Source: Paenibacillus cookii (GTDB lineage: Bacteria; Bacillota; Bacilli; Paenibacillales; Paenibacillaceae). Taken from it: 33,559 nt of DNA. The position numbers and the translations under genes are program-made. The stretch is taken from assembly GCF_018333375.1 (NCBI RefSeq), contig NZ_BORW01000046.1, positions 1-33,559 on the forward strand. The letters are read 5' to 3'. Below are positions 22,269 to 33,438 of this stretch, piece after piece. Position 1 is the stretch's first letter. Every line of letters begins with the position of its first letter. Below the pieces are notes generated by a model. That model was not told the origin of the DNA, ran no database searches, and saw only the letters and a list, made by a program, of their open reading frames with translations.

Positions 22269-23140
22269 TACTTCGGCGCCTCCGGCGTAAAGACGACGAA
22301 CAGCTGCTTCCAATCCTGGAATTCGGCCGCTGGCTTAATCGTTGCCGTTTTGGTTTTGCCGAACTTGCTTTCCTGCACGTTAACTACCTCTCCAATGATC
22401 AACCCCCGCGGATACTTGTCGGTATCTCCCAACGATACGATCGTATCCCCGCGTTTGATCGGATCATCCTGTTTGATCTGGGTCATGAGCAGCGTCTGCG
22501 TCGCCTCGTCATAACTTTCCACGATGCCGAAGGTTTTATGGTTATTCATGGACGTGGCCGCAATCCCGTTCGAATTCGGATCTTTGGCGTCCATGGCCGT
22601 AATCAGCTTCACGGTAGATGTAAAATTGCTGACATGGCTGATCACGCCCACCATGCCTTTTATGGATATCACCGACTGTCCTACTTTGACGCCGTCCCTT
22701 TCGCCAAGATCGATAACCAACGTCTTATTGACCGGATCCGCATTTACGCTGATGACTTGAGCGATATGATAGGTATAGTTGAATCTTTCTTTCTGCGCTC
22801 TCGTAAATTTCAGGTCTTCCTCAAGTTGCTTATTATGTTCTTCAATAAAATTATACTTTGCTTTTTCCCGCGTATATTGGGCTAGCGCAATTTTCAATCG
22901 TTGGTTTTCCTCGTATATCTCTCGCATATTGCCGATATCTTTAAACAAGCCCGCTACGTATCCAGCGGGCTTATAAATGATGTTTTGGACAAAGCCGACA
23001 GTATCCCTCAAAAACTTCTCGGGCCAGGACAACGTTGCCCTGGGTCCGAGCGTGAAACCCATCAGTGCGATAAACATAACAAGGGCGATTAAAATGACAA
23101 ATAAGCGTTTGTTTCCAAGCAGCTTAAACAGTTTCAACAC
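22268..23140 (-). CDS. mreC: rod shape-determining protein MreC
   Basis: A 290-residue bitopic protein with one N-terminal membrane helix (about 12-32), a coiled coil (about 70-105), and the extracellular beta domain (VISVNADPVNKTLVIDLGERDGVKVGQSVI). It links MreB to the wall enzymes. The start is uncertain: an in-frame TAG lies shortly upstream, and the only plausible codons are GTG at 23140, TTG at 23137 or CTG at 23131, all with poor SD spacing from AAGAGG. Low initiation efficiency is possible. It lies 56 bp after mreB. Confidence 0.93.
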   Translation of the reverse strand: MLKLFKLLGNKRLFVILIALVMFIALMGFTLGPRATLSWPEKFLRDTVGFVQNIIYKPAGYVAGLFKDIGNMREIYEENQRLKIALAQYTREKAKYNFIEEHNKQLEEDLKFTRAQKERFNYTYHIAQVISVNADPVNKTLVIDLGERDGVKVGQSVISIKGMVGVISHVSNFTSTVKLITAMDAKDPNSNGIAATSMNNHKTFGIVESYDEATQTLLMTQIKQDDPIKRGDTIVSLGDTDKYPRGLIIGEVVNVQESKFGKTKTATIKPAAEFQDWKQLFVVFTPEAPK

Positions 23141-23196
23141 CCTCTTACTCTACTGATTTCTCTCCCAATATCAGGGGTTGACCCACAATTTCCGGC

Positions 23197-24231
23197 TTAG
23201 CGCTTCGAACGCACGGCCGAGCTGCTGCGGGATTTGAACAAATGAATGTTTTCAAGCGCTTTGCCCGTGCCGATGGCGACGCAGTCGAGCGGATTTTCGG
23301 CAACGATGACAGGCATGCCGGTTTCTTCCGCAAGCAGCTTGTCCAGGTTGCGCAGCAGCGCCCCGCCTCCCGTAAGCACGATGCCGCGGTCCATAATGTC
23401 CGCTGCCAGCTCCGGCGGGCATTTCTCCAAAGTCACCTTCACGGCTTCCACGATCGCGTTGACCGTATCGGAGAGAGCTTCACTGATTTCGTCGGACGTA
23501 ATCGTGATCGTCTTCGGCAAGCCGGTCACCAGGTCGCGGCCGCGGATTTCGCTCGTCTCTACCTGCTCCAGAGGCAGGGCGGAGCCGATTTCCATTTTAA
23601 GCTGTTCGGACGTTCTTTCGCCGATCATCAAATTGTACTGGCGTTTAATGTACTGGATGATCGATTCATCCATTTCGTCGCCGGCCACGCGCACGGAACG
23701 GCTCGTCACGATGCCGCCGAGCGAGATGACGGCCACTTCGGTCGTGCCGCCGCCGATATCGACGACCATGCTGCCGGTCGGTTCCCAGACCGGAAGATCG
23801 GCGCCGATCGCCGCCGCAAACGGTTCTTCGATCGTGTAGGCCTCGCGGGCTCCGGCCTGCTTCGTCGCATCTTCGACCGCGCGCTGTTCGACGGCCGTAA
23901 TGCCGGACGGCACGCAAACCATCACGTTCGGATGGCGCTGGAACATCGAGCGCTGTTTTTGAGCTTGACGGATGAAATATTTAATCATGGTCGCCGTCGT
24001 GTCGAAATCGGCGATGACGCCGTCTTTCATCGGACGGATGGCACGGATGTTGCCCGGCGTGCGCCCGATCATTTTTTTCGCGGACTCGCCGACCGCTTCG
24101 ATGCTTTTCGTATCCGTACGGATTGCAACAACCGACGGCTCCCTTACGACAATACCTTTTCCACGGACATAGACAAGCGTATTCGCCGTCCCCAAATCAA
24201 TTCCCAAATCTTTCGTGAAGCTCCCTAACAT
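23197..24231 (-). CDS. mreB: rod shape-determining actin homologue MreB
   Basis: A 344-residue actin-like ATPase that forms membrane filaments and positions cell-wall elongation complexes. GIDLGTANTLVYVRGKGIV (about 10-28) is the phosphate 1 loop, DIGGGTTEVAVI is phosphate 2, and LTGGGALLRNLD is the adenosine motif. The C-terminal extension after GKALENI is short. RBS AAAGGGAG lies upstream of the ATG. It is first in mreBCD-minCD, with radC 39 bp upstream, as in B. subtilis. Confidence 0.97.
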   Translation of the reverse strand: MLGSFTKDLGIDLGTANTLVYVRGKGIVVREPSVVAIRTDTKSIEAVGESAKKMIGRTPGNIRAIRPMKDGVIADFDTTATMIKYFIRQAQKQRSMFQRHPNVMVCVPSGITAVEQRAVEDATKQAGAREAYTIEEPFAAAIGADLPVWEPTGSMVVDIGGGTTEVAVISLGGIVTSRSVRVAGDEMDESIIQYIKRQYNLMIGERTSEQLKMEIGSALPLEQVETSEIRGRDLVTGLPKTITITSDEISEALSDTVNAIVEAVKVTLEKCPPELAADIMDRGIVLTGGGALLRNLDKLLAEETGMPVIVAENPLDCVAIGTGKALENIHLFKSRSSSAVRSKR

Positions 24232-24270
24232 GCTGTAATCTCCCTTTCTTCGTCAATCTCAACTATTATA

Positions 24271-24960
24271 TTACATCAAGCCTTGCTCCTTCAAACTGAC
24301 GAATTCCCCGTCGCCGATAATGAGATGGTCCAGTACTTCAATCCCTACGATTTCTCCCGCTTCCTTCAATCTTGACGTCAGCGAGATGTCCTCGGGGCTT
24401 GGGGCCGGATCTCCGCTCGGATGGTTGTGCGCGCACAGGATCGAAGCGCTGCTGCGCTTGATGGCGGCGCGAAACACCTCGCGCGGATGGACGATGGAGG
24501 CATTCAAACTCCCGATTGAAAGCGTCTCTTGAGCAATAATATGATTTTTCGTATTTAAAAACAGACAGACAAAATGTTCTTTTTGCAAATAACGCAGCTG
24601 CTCCATGAGCACGTCCGCGGCATCCCGCGGACTGCGGATGACGACGGGTTCGTCCATGCGGGTGCGGGCCAGGCGGAGCCCAAGCTCGATCCCGGCTTTG
24701 AGCTGAACGGCTTTGGCGCTGCCGATGCCTTTGATGGCCATCAATTCCTCGGCGCTCATGTCCACAAGCCGGCGCATGCTGCCGACCTGATGCAAAATGC
24801 GCTGCGCCAAATGGATGGCAGACTCCTGCTTCGTACCCGTCCTGAGCAAAATGGCAAGCAATTCAGCGTTGCTTACGGCGCTCGCCCCATACTGCAGCAT
24901 GCGTTCTCTCGGTCGTTCCTGATGGGGGATGTCGCGCAGCATGTACAAATGCGGCTCCAT
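24271..24960 (-). CDS. radC: RadC/JAB family protein
   Basis: A 229-residue RadC: an N-terminal helix-hairpin-helix DNA-binding region (AELLAILLRTGTKQESA, IKGIGSAKAVQLKAG), then a JAB/MPN metal domain with HNHPSGDPAPSPEDISLT. The metal ligands are His-x-His and Asp in that motif. Despite the name, a role in DNA repair is not supported by experiments, and the enzymatic activity is unknown. RBS AGGGG before the ATG is close. It sits in the conserved maf-radC-mreB order. Confidence 0.95.
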   Translation of the reverse strand: MEPHLYMLRDIPHQERPRERMLQYGASAVSNAELLAILLRTGTKQESAIHLAQRILHQVGSMRRLVDMSAEELMAIKGIGSAKAVQLKAGIELGLRLARTRMDEPVVIRSPRDAADVLMEQLRYLQKEHFVCLFLNTKNHIIAQETLSIGSLNASIVHPREVFRAAIKRSSASILCAHNHPSGDPAPSPEDISLTSRLKEAGEIVGIEVLDHLIIGDGEFVSLKEQGLM

Positions 24961-25001
24961 AGTTCCCCTACTTTCCCTTCACTTCAAAATCTGATCCCTA
25001 T

Positions 25002-25604
25002 TCAAAGAACGTCAATTCCAAATTCCGACAGCATGTCGCTTAATAGCGAAACGGGAAGCCCGACGACGGTAAAATAACAGCCTTCGATGCCTTCCACGAG
25101 CGTGGAACCCAGGCCTTGAATGCCGTAAGCCCCTGCTTTGTCGCGAGGCTCGCCGCTTTGGACGTAAGCTTGGATCGTTGCATCCGACAATGGTTTCATG
25201 ACGACCCGCGTCATGCGATGGCGGACCATCCTTTGTCCCGTGGCCGCATCGATGCAAGCGACTCCCGTATACACGTGATGGGCTCTGCCCTGCAATGATT
25301 TCAACATTCGAAAAGCGTCCGCATCGTCCGCAGGTTTGCCGAGCACCTGATCCTCCAGGACGACAATCGTGTCGCTGCCGACGATGACGGCATTTTCCGA
25401 CGGATCGCCGATCTCTTCGTACACGGCCTGCGCCTTGCGCAGCGCCAAACCTTCGACGATCTGCCGGGGAGTCCAGTCGCTTGGCGTATGTTCATCGGCG
25501 TAGCTCGGACGGATCTCGTATGGAATATGTAGAGAAGCGATCAGCTCCTGCCTTCTCGGTGAGGTGGATGCCAGGACGACCCGGCGCGAATGGTTCGGTT
25601 TCAA
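25002..25604 (-). CDS. maf: Maf nucleoside-triphosphate pyrophosphatase
   Basis: A 200-residue Maf/YhdE family pyrophosphatase that hydrolyses dTTP/UTP and modified nucleotides. It has LASTSPRRQELI (11-22), the catalytic VGSDTIVVLED and the GKPADDADAFRML loop. In B. subtilis it affects septum formation and competence. The start is TTG at 25604 (MKPNHSRRVV), with AAGGAG ten bases upstream; no closer ATG exists. It lies 27 bp after the DUF4321 gene. Confidence 0.95.
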   Translation of the reverse strand: MKPNHSRRVVLASTSPRRQELIASLHIPYEIRPSYADEHTPSDWTPRQIVEGLALRKAQAVYEEIGDPSENAVIVGSDTIVVLEDQVLGKPADDADAFRMLKSLQGRAHHVYTGVACIDAATGQRMVRHRMTRVVMKPLSDATIQAYVQSGEPRDKAGAYGIQGLGSTLVEGIEGCYFTVVGLPVSLLSDMLSEFGIDVL

Positions 25605-25631
25605 TGGAAAGGATCTCCTTTTTCTTGTCGT

Positions 25632-25874
25632 TCACAGCCTGCGATACAGCCACACGGAGACAATGATGCCGATCAAACTCAGCAGGCTCAATTTAAATTT
25701 AATGGTGATGTCGTAGCTGATAATGTCCAAATTAGCTTGCGGTGACCACTCGATCGGTGTTGAAGCAGTCAGAAAGGAAAGGGCTTGTACAGGTTCCAGG
25801 GCCTTTGCGATCCAGGCACCCGCCAGCCAGCCAAGCAGCAAAAACAAGAGCAGTATACCTACGTTCTTTTTCAT
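25632..25874 (-). CDS. small membrane protein, DUF4321 type
   Basis: An 80-residue protein with two membrane helices: MKKNVGILLLFLLLGWLAGAWIAKAL near the start and LSLLSLIGIIVSVWLYRRL at the C-terminus, joined by a short polar loop. It resembles the DUF4321 family of spore-forming Bacillota, whose function is unknown. The ATG at 25874 has a purine-rich SD (GAGAAGG). It is the first gene under a TATAAT promoter and is followed by maf, radC and mreBCD, so a role near wall synthesis or division is possible by association only. Confidence 0.8.
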   Translation of the reverse strand: MKKNVGILLLFLLLGWLAGAWIAKALEPVQALSFLTASTPIEWSPQANLDIISYDITIKFKLSLLSLIGIIVSVWLYRRL

Positions 25875-25910
25875 CCTTCTCTTCCCTCGCCATAATTTGA
25901 CACCCAATTT

Positions 25911-25939
25911 ATTATACGGTTATTTGTACGTCAATACAA
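25911..25939 (-). promoter_or_regulatory. probable promoter of the DUF4321-maf-radC-mreBCD group
   Basis: On the minus strand a perfect TATAAT (25911-25916) has TTGTAT 17 bases upstream (25934-25939). It lies just after the spoIIB-like gene's hairpin, where a new transcript is expected. Confidence 0.55.
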
Positions 25940-25945
25940 ACAGAA

Positions 25946-25983
25946 ATCCGGCATGGGGAACTATTTCCAGTTCCATACCGGAT
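25946..25983 (-). terminator. terminator-like hairpin after the spoIIB-like gene
   Basis: On the minus strand ATCCGGTATGGAACT pairs with AGTTCCCCATGCCGGAT, allowing mismatches, with a 6-base loop. It is followed by TTTCTGTTTGT, a moderate T tract. It separates the spoIIB-like gene from the maf group. Confidence 0.6.
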
Positions 25984-26042
25984 AGGCTCTGTTACTTGAA
26001 TTTTCGGTCGTCGGACACTGCATTCTCTTTAGGAAAAAAACT

Positions 26043-27284
26043 TTACGCTTTTCCTAGTTTGGAAATCAGTTCCTTTTGCTGCATGACGTATTGCATCATG
26101 CGGGACTGAATTTCCCAAAGCAGCGCCTTGCTCGCGTTCCGGTTGTATTCCGTCAAAGCCGAAACCGCGCTGTTCATCGTTTGTTCGATTTGGGCCCCCA
26201 GCTGCTCATCCTCCCGGCTTAATCCCGTCTGGAACGATTTCATCGCTTCGGTCCAGCGGCTGTGGATGTCCGTGACGGCGGCCTGCTCGCTTGCGTTTAA
26301 AGCCCCGGTTTTTTCTTGGCTGAGCAGCGCAGCCGACAGCGTGCTCAGCTTCGACGCCAATTCGGAGCTTGTTTCGAAATAGCGGCCCGCCGTGTTCGCA
26401 TCCCCGGCGAATTTCAGCTCGCTGATCGCCGGCAGCGTGATTTCCTTAACGTACAGGTCCATTCCCTTGTCTTTAAGCTGGCTGCTGAGCAGCTTGGCCT
26501 GTTCGCGGTCGGTCGAGATGCCGGCATACACGCGGTACTCCTCATCCGGGTCGTTGCCCGCCGCAAGCCCGTATTGCTCCAGTTCCTTTTTGGCCTGATC
26601 GGCTCCTTCCTTCGTGCTGAAAAGGCCGTACTGGAGAACGTAATACGAGCGCCCCTGCACCGAAACGGCGACGGGAGCGGCCTTTGCCGGTTCGCCGGAA
26701 CTTTCCGCAACGCTTTCCGTGCCCGGTTTAACCGGGACGATCGAACCGCCCGAGCCGTCCTTGAAAAACGACAAAATCACGAAACCGAACAATGCGCCGG
26801 TAACGACGGCGCCCGTGATCGTGCCGATCACCTTCCATGGCGATCCGGGACGTCTCGGCCGATAAGATACGTTCCCAAGCTCCGGATAGACTTCGTCCGC
26901 CAGATTCCGCCATTCTCCCGAAAGATCGCCGCTGCTCCCTGAATCATATAATTCGACGTCATCCGTTTTCTCGCGCCGATGCTCCTCTTTTGCGTCCTCC
27001 CGCGGCCAGCCCGAGATCATTTCATCCCAAGGCTCGTCTTTATGAAAAGGATCCGACCACCCCTGCATTTGTCCCGATACGACATGCAAGTTTTTTTCGG
27101 GCCTGTCCTCTATAGGCTCGTGCCGCGGAGGCATGCCGTTTTCGGCCTGAACCGGCGCGGCTTCCCTCCCGGGCATCGGTTTGAACGTTTGCTCCGCTTT
27201 TTTCGTCGTTTCCTGCCCGGCATCGAGTCCTCGCGGCGGGTCCTGATTAAAGCGAAATGTCATTCTCGCCTTGTTCACGGTCAT
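26043..27284 (-). CDS. spoIIB: SPOR-domain sporulation protein, SpoIIB-like
   Basis: A 413-residue protein with a long acidic/proline-rich cytoplasmic N-terminus (1-150), one membrane helix (about 151-174), a SPOR domain (about 211-283, YYVLQYGLFSTKEGADQAKKELEQYG), and a helical C-terminus of about 120 residues rich in Ala, Ser and Glu. SPOR domains bind denuded glycan strands at septa. In B. subtilis SpoIIB aids septal wall thinning during engulfment and is encoded between folC and maf, as here. Sequence identity beyond the layout is low, so the name rests on architecture and position. SD GAGGTGA and AAGGGTG lie before the ATG. Confidence 0.72.
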   Translation of the reverse strand: MTVNKARMTFRFNQDPPRGLDAGQETTKKAEQTFKPMPGREAAPVQAENGMPPRHEPIEDRPEKNLHVVSGQMQGWSDPFHKDEPWDEMISGWPREDAKEEHRREKTDDVELYDSGSSGDLSGEWRNLADEVYPELGNVSYRPRRPGSPWKVIGTITGAVVTGALFGFVILSFFKDGSGGSIVPVKPGTESVAESSGEPAKAAPVAVSVQGRSYYVLQYGLFSTKEGADQAKKELEQYGLAAGNDPDEEYRVYAGISTDREQAKLLSSQLKDKGMDLYVKEITLPAISELKFAGDANTAGRYFETSSELASKLSTLSAALLSQEKTGALNASEQAAVTDIHSRWTEAMKSFQTGLSREDEQLGAQIEQTMNSAVSALTEYNRNASKALLWEIQSRMMQYVMQQKELISKLGKA

Positions 27285-27380
27285 TCACCTCACCCTTGTC
27301 TCTATTACAAGGAATATATGACGGATTGTCCGGACTTATGCCGCCTGGGGATCATGAATTCGGGCAAGTTATCGAAGCCC

Positions 27381-27432
27381 AAAAGAAAGAGGCCTCCCGT
27401 ACGCAGCCTGGGCGCATTCCGGGAAGACCTCT
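27381..27432 (-). terminator. terminator after murC
   Basis: On the minus strand AGAGGTCTTCCCG pairs with CGGGAGGCCTCT around a loop of about 20 bases and is followed by TTTCTTTT. It ends the valS-folC-murC transcript. Confidence 0.75.
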
Positions 27433-27469
27433 TCGCTTTGTTTCTATGTAAGCCGCGGCCCTGGAAGGG

Positions 27470-28834
27470 CTACAGCTCCTTGGCCAGCTGGTAGCCGACT
27501 TTCCATATGTCCCCGGCACCCATCGTAAGCACGAGGGTACCCGGCTTGATTCTTTGCTTCAGGTCGGCCAGCACATCCTCTTTTGTCGGAAGGTATCGGG
27601 CCCCGCTGTTGCTGTTTTGCACGATCAGCTCGACCAGCTTGGCGGAGTGTACCCCCTCGATTTGCTTTTCCCCTGCCGGCGAATAGATATCGGTAATGAT
27701 GACCTCGTCCGCATCGCCGAACGCGCGGCTAAACGCATCCAGCAGGAAAAAGGTACGGCTGTAGCGCTGCGGCTGGAATACGGCGATGATCCGTTTTCCC
27801 GTCGCTTTGGCCGCACTGATCGTGGCTTCGATCTCCGTTGGATGGTGAGCGTAGTCGTCGATAATGAGGATATCGTCTTTTTCGCCCAGCACTTGGAACC
27901 GGCGTTTCGCCCCATGGAATTTGGAGATGGCGCCGGCGATTTGCTCAAACGAAATTCCCGCCTTCAGGCAGGAGATGACCGTTGCCATCGCATTGTATAC
28001 ATTATGGCGGCCCGGCACCGACAATTGCACCGTTCCGAGCGGTTCGCCCTTATGGTTCATCGTAAAGGATACCTGGCGGTCTCCGAGCGCCAGATCGGTT
28101 GCGGTGTATTCCGCGTCCTTGGCGTCGATGCCGTACGTCGCCACTTGGCAGCGGATGCCCGGAATGATCGCCTGGATGTTATCGTCGTCCGCGCATACGA
28201 CGGCCGTGCCGTCTTCGCGGATCTGATTCAGAAATTGAACGTAAGCTTTTTTCAGCTTTTCAAAATCGCCGTCATAGTTTTCCAGATGGTCGGCTTCGAT
28301 GTTGGTCACGATGCCGAGCCAAGGATGATACTGCAGGAACGAGCCGTCGCTTTCGTCCGCTTCGGCGACGACAAAATCCCCTTTTCCGGCTTTTGCGTTC
28401 GTACCGACGTTCATGATTTCCCCGCCGATGATATACGTCGGGTCGATGCCGCATTCTTCCATCACCAAAGCGATCATGGAGGACGTGGTCGTCTTGCCGT
28501 GAGCGCCGGCGACCGCCACGCCCTTGCGTTCGTTCAGCAGTCTTGCCAGCATTTGCGACCGGTGCAGAATCGGAATGTTCAGATGTTCCGCTTCGACGCG
28601 TTCCACGTTGTCTTTCGGCAAAGCCGTCGAATATACGACCAAATCCGCTCCGTGAACCTGCTCGGCCGTATGTCCGATATAAATTTTGGCGCCTTTGGCC
28701 GCCAATTTTTCCGTTAATTCCTGGGAAGCCACGTCCGAACCCGTGATCTTGTATCCCATTTCAAGCATAACCCGTGCAATGGCGCTCATCCCGTAGCCAC
28801 CAATACCGATAAAATGAACATGTTCAGAATTCAA
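27470..28834 (-). CDS. murC: UDP-N-acetylmuramate--L-alanine ligase
   Basis: A 454-residue cytoplasmic ligase that adds L-alanine to UDP-MurNAc, the first peptide step of peptidoglycan. It has an N-terminal Rossmann loop (FIGIGGYGMSAIA), the ATP motif VAGAHGKTTTSSM, EADESDGSFL, HLENYDGDF, and DDYAHHPTEI. The best start is TTG at 28834 (MNSEHVHFIGIGG), only 7 bp after the folC stop, with GGTGA upstream. The frame extends to 28891, overlapping folC, with no homology. In B. subtilis murC is elsewhere; here it is in the valS-folC transcript. Confidence 0.93.
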   Translation of the reverse strand: MNSEHVHFIGIGGYGMSAIARVMLEMGYKITGSDVASQELTEKLAAKGAKIYIGHTAEQVHGADLVVYSTALPKDNVERVEAEHLNIPILHRSQMLARLLNERKGVAVAGAHGKTTTSSMIALVMEECGIDPTYIIGGEIMNVGTNAKAGKGDFVVAEADESDGSFLQYHPWLGIVTNIEADHLENYDGDFEKLKKAYVQFLNQIREDGTAVVCADDDNIQAIIPGIRCQVATYGIDAKDAEYTATDLALGDRQVSFTMNHKGEPLGTVQLSVPGRHNVYNAMATVISCLKAGISFEQIAGAISKFHGAKRRFQVLGEKDDILIIDDYAHHPTEIEATISAAKATGKRIIAVFQPQRYSRTFFLLDAFSRAFGDADEVIITDIYSPAGEKQIEGVHSAKLVELIVQNSNSGARYLPTKEDVLADLKQRIKPGTLVLTMGAGDIWKVGYQLAKEL

Positions 28835-28841
28835 CAGATTT

Positions 28842-30218
28842 TCACCAACCTTTTTCAGAATCGGTTTGACCCAGCAGAGCGGCCCGCACATCCGAAATTA
28901 AATAAAGCGTGCCGGATACTACCGCCAAATCCTCCGCTTCTGTCCGTGACTTAAGTAGTTCCAGCGCGTTTTTCCAGTCCGGTTCGACGATGATCTGCAA
29001 ATCCGGTTTGCCGTAGGAATGCTTCAGCCCCTCCGCGATGTCGCGCAGCGCAGCAGCGTCCATTTTTTTCCGGAAGTCCGGCTCGGTCAGGATAAGCGTA
29101 TCCACTATAGGAAGTATATGCTTCAAATAGGATTCATGATGCTTATTCGCCAGCATTCCCATCATCAAATTTAACCGTTTATGCGGATAGTGCCGCTCGA
29201 TGCTTTTCCGCAAGGATTCCGCACCTTCCGGATTGTGGGCTCCGTCCAGCACGATGCGCGGCGCGGAGCCGGAAGTAATCTCTTCCATGCGTCCGGCCCA
29301 TGCCGTTTCCCGGAACCCTTTCAACATATCTTCCTCTTCCATGACAAAAGCCATGTACTGCCTTAAAACCTCCAGAGCCATCAGCGCCCCGGCCGCATTG
29401 GCAATCTGGTATTCGCCCTTCATGCCGATTTCAATATCGTATTCCCGAAACGGGCCGTTGAAATGGAAGGATTGATGCGAACCGTGGTCGCCCGTGTATT
29501 CGAACGTGAATTTTTCCCCGGCCAAATACAGCGTTGTGCGGCATTCCTCCGCCTTTTTGCGCAAAACCTCGATGGCTTCCGGCTGCTGCACGCAGCTGAC
29601 CACCGGTACGCCCGGTTTGATGATCCCCGCTTTTTCAAAAGCGATTTGCTCGACCGTATCGCCAAGAATGTCGGTATGGTCCATACCGATGTTCGTGATG
29701 ACCGACACGACCGGGTATACGATATTGGTTACATCCAGCCTTCCCCCCAGACCGGTCTCCCATACGACGATATCGGGCACGCATTCCTCGGCGTAATACA
29801 AAATCGCAAGCGCCGTCGAAACCTCGAACATCGTCGGAGATCCGAGCTCGGTCGCCGCAATTTCCTCAACGATCGGGTACAGCCGATTCGCAAGCATCAG
29901 AAGCGTTTCTTCGGGAATATCCTCGCCGTTGTATTGAAAACGGTTCGTGAACTTGGTGATGTAAGGGGAAGTGTATGTTCCCACGGTATAGCCGCTTTGC
30001 AGAAGCACCCGGGTCAAAAACGCGCAGGTCGAGCCTTTGCCGTTCGTACCCGCGACATGAATGAATTTCAGCCGCCGGTGCGGATGGCCCAGCATTTCCA
30101 TCATTTTTTCAATTCTGGCCATGCCGGGGCGTATTCCGAAAGGGATCAGCCCGTTAATCCAGTCGGCGGCTTCCGCGTAAGTGCGCAAAGAAGAGAAGCC
30201 TTCAAATCGATCTCCCAT
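28842..30218 (-). CDS. folC: folylpolyglutamate synthase / dihydrofolate synthase
   Basis: A 458-residue Mur-ligase family enzyme that adds glutamate to folates (and possibly to dihydropteroate). It has the P-loop HVAGTNGKGSTCAFL, SPYI, the omega-loop region, TNIGMDHTDILG and DGAHNPEGAESL, typical of FolC. The ATG at 30218 (MGDRFEGFSSL) has AAGGTG nine bases upstream. A longer frame to 30290 would cross a GC-rich hairpin and lacks an SD. It follows valS after a 73-bp gap and precedes murC by 7 bp. Confidence 0.93.
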   Translation of the reverse strand: MGDRFEGFSSLRTYAEAADWINGLIPFGIRPGMARIEKMMEMLGHPHRRLKFIHVAGTNGKGSTCAFLTRVLLQSGYTVGTYTSPYITKFTNRFQYNGEDIPEETLLMLANRLYPIVEEIAATELGSPTMFEVSTALAILYYAEECVPDIVVWETGLGGRLDVTNIVYPVVSVITNIGMDHTDILGDTVEQIAFEKAGIIKPGVPVVSCVQQPEAIEVLRKKAEECRTTLYLAGEKFTFEYTGDHGSHQSFHFNGPFREYDIEIGMKGEYQIANAAGALMALEVLRQYMAFVMEEEDMLKGFRETAWAGRMEEITSGSAPRIVLDGAHNPEGAESLRKSIERHYPHKRLNLMMGMLANKHHESYLKHILPIVDTLILTEPDFRKKMDAAALRDIAEGLKHSYGKPDLQIIVEPDWKNALELLKSRTEAEDLAVVSGTLYLISDVRAALLGQTDSEKGW

Positions 30219-30249
30219 TTCCCATTTCACCTTCTGAAATTTATTTGAT

Positions 30250-30273
30250 CCCCGGATGCCGGCGCACCCGGGG
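30250..30273 (-). other. GC-rich hairpin between valS and folC
   Basis: A 10-bp stem (CCCCGG plus GTGC on one side, GCAT plus CCGGGG on the other, with one G-T wobble) encloses a 4-base loop. There is no T run after it on either strand, so a simple terminator is unlikely. It may protect the upstream mRNA end or be a processing site. Confidence 0.55.
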
Positions 30274-30291
30274 GCAGGTTCCTTCAGCAAC

Positions 30292-32958
<2,667 letters not shown>

Positions 32959-33023
32959 TTTCTAACTCCTCCATCACAAGATCAGCTTTCTTCGGGATTT
33001 TGGCAATCCTTGGCAAGAAAAAC

Positions 33024-33347
33024 AAAAAAGCCTTCCGTCCTCAAAGGACGAAAGGCTGTTCTTTCGCGGTACCACCTTTGTTTCGCGCCATGGTCAACCT
33101 TCTACGCCAGATCTCTCCGGCGGCCGTCCTCCGGGGACGGATGCCTTCATGCACGCGACACTTCATGCAGATAACGGCTGCAGCCGGCCATGCCCTAACC
33201 CGGCGCAAAAAGCGGACGGGATCAAGCAGGCAACTCCCGGGCGACTTCGGTTGAAACAGCATCCTGCGGAATCTCTCAGCGCAGCAATTCCACTCTCTGA
33301 AGGGCATGTCATCCTACTATTCCCGTTCATCGTTCTTCAACAAAATA
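33024..33347 (-). promoter_or_regulatory. valine T-box riboswitch with terminator
   Basis: On the minus strand the leader holds the conserved T-box sequence AAGGTGGTACCGCG (33065-33078), in an antiterminator position, followed by a terminator stem GCCTTTCGTCC/GGACGGAAGGC and TTTTTT (33024-33057). Stem I is present, with the AGTAGGATGA and AGAGAGTGG elements. The specifier GTC, a valine codon, lies in the GAAGTCGCC context at 33243-33245, matching valS. Uncharged tRNA-Val should stabilise the antiterminator and raise valS-folC-murC expression. Confidence 0.93.
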
Positions 33348-33354
33348 TATACAC

Positions 33355-33383
33355 ATCATAACTTGGTTGCGGATTTTAGTCAA
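33355..33383 (-). promoter_or_regulatory. sigma-A promoter of the valS T-box transcript
   Basis: On the minus strand TTGACT (33378-33383) and TATGAT (33355-33360) are separated by 17 bases. Transcription should start near 33347, just ahead of stem I of the T-box. Confidence 0.85.
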
Positions 33384-33438
33384 CATAACCGGTGCCGTTG
33401 CCTAAAGTCGATTCCGCGTTATAACGTTTATTATTAAC

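Noticed and set aside
27554..28717. 387-residue plus-strand frame opposite murC
   Set aside because: Shadow of murC; no homology.
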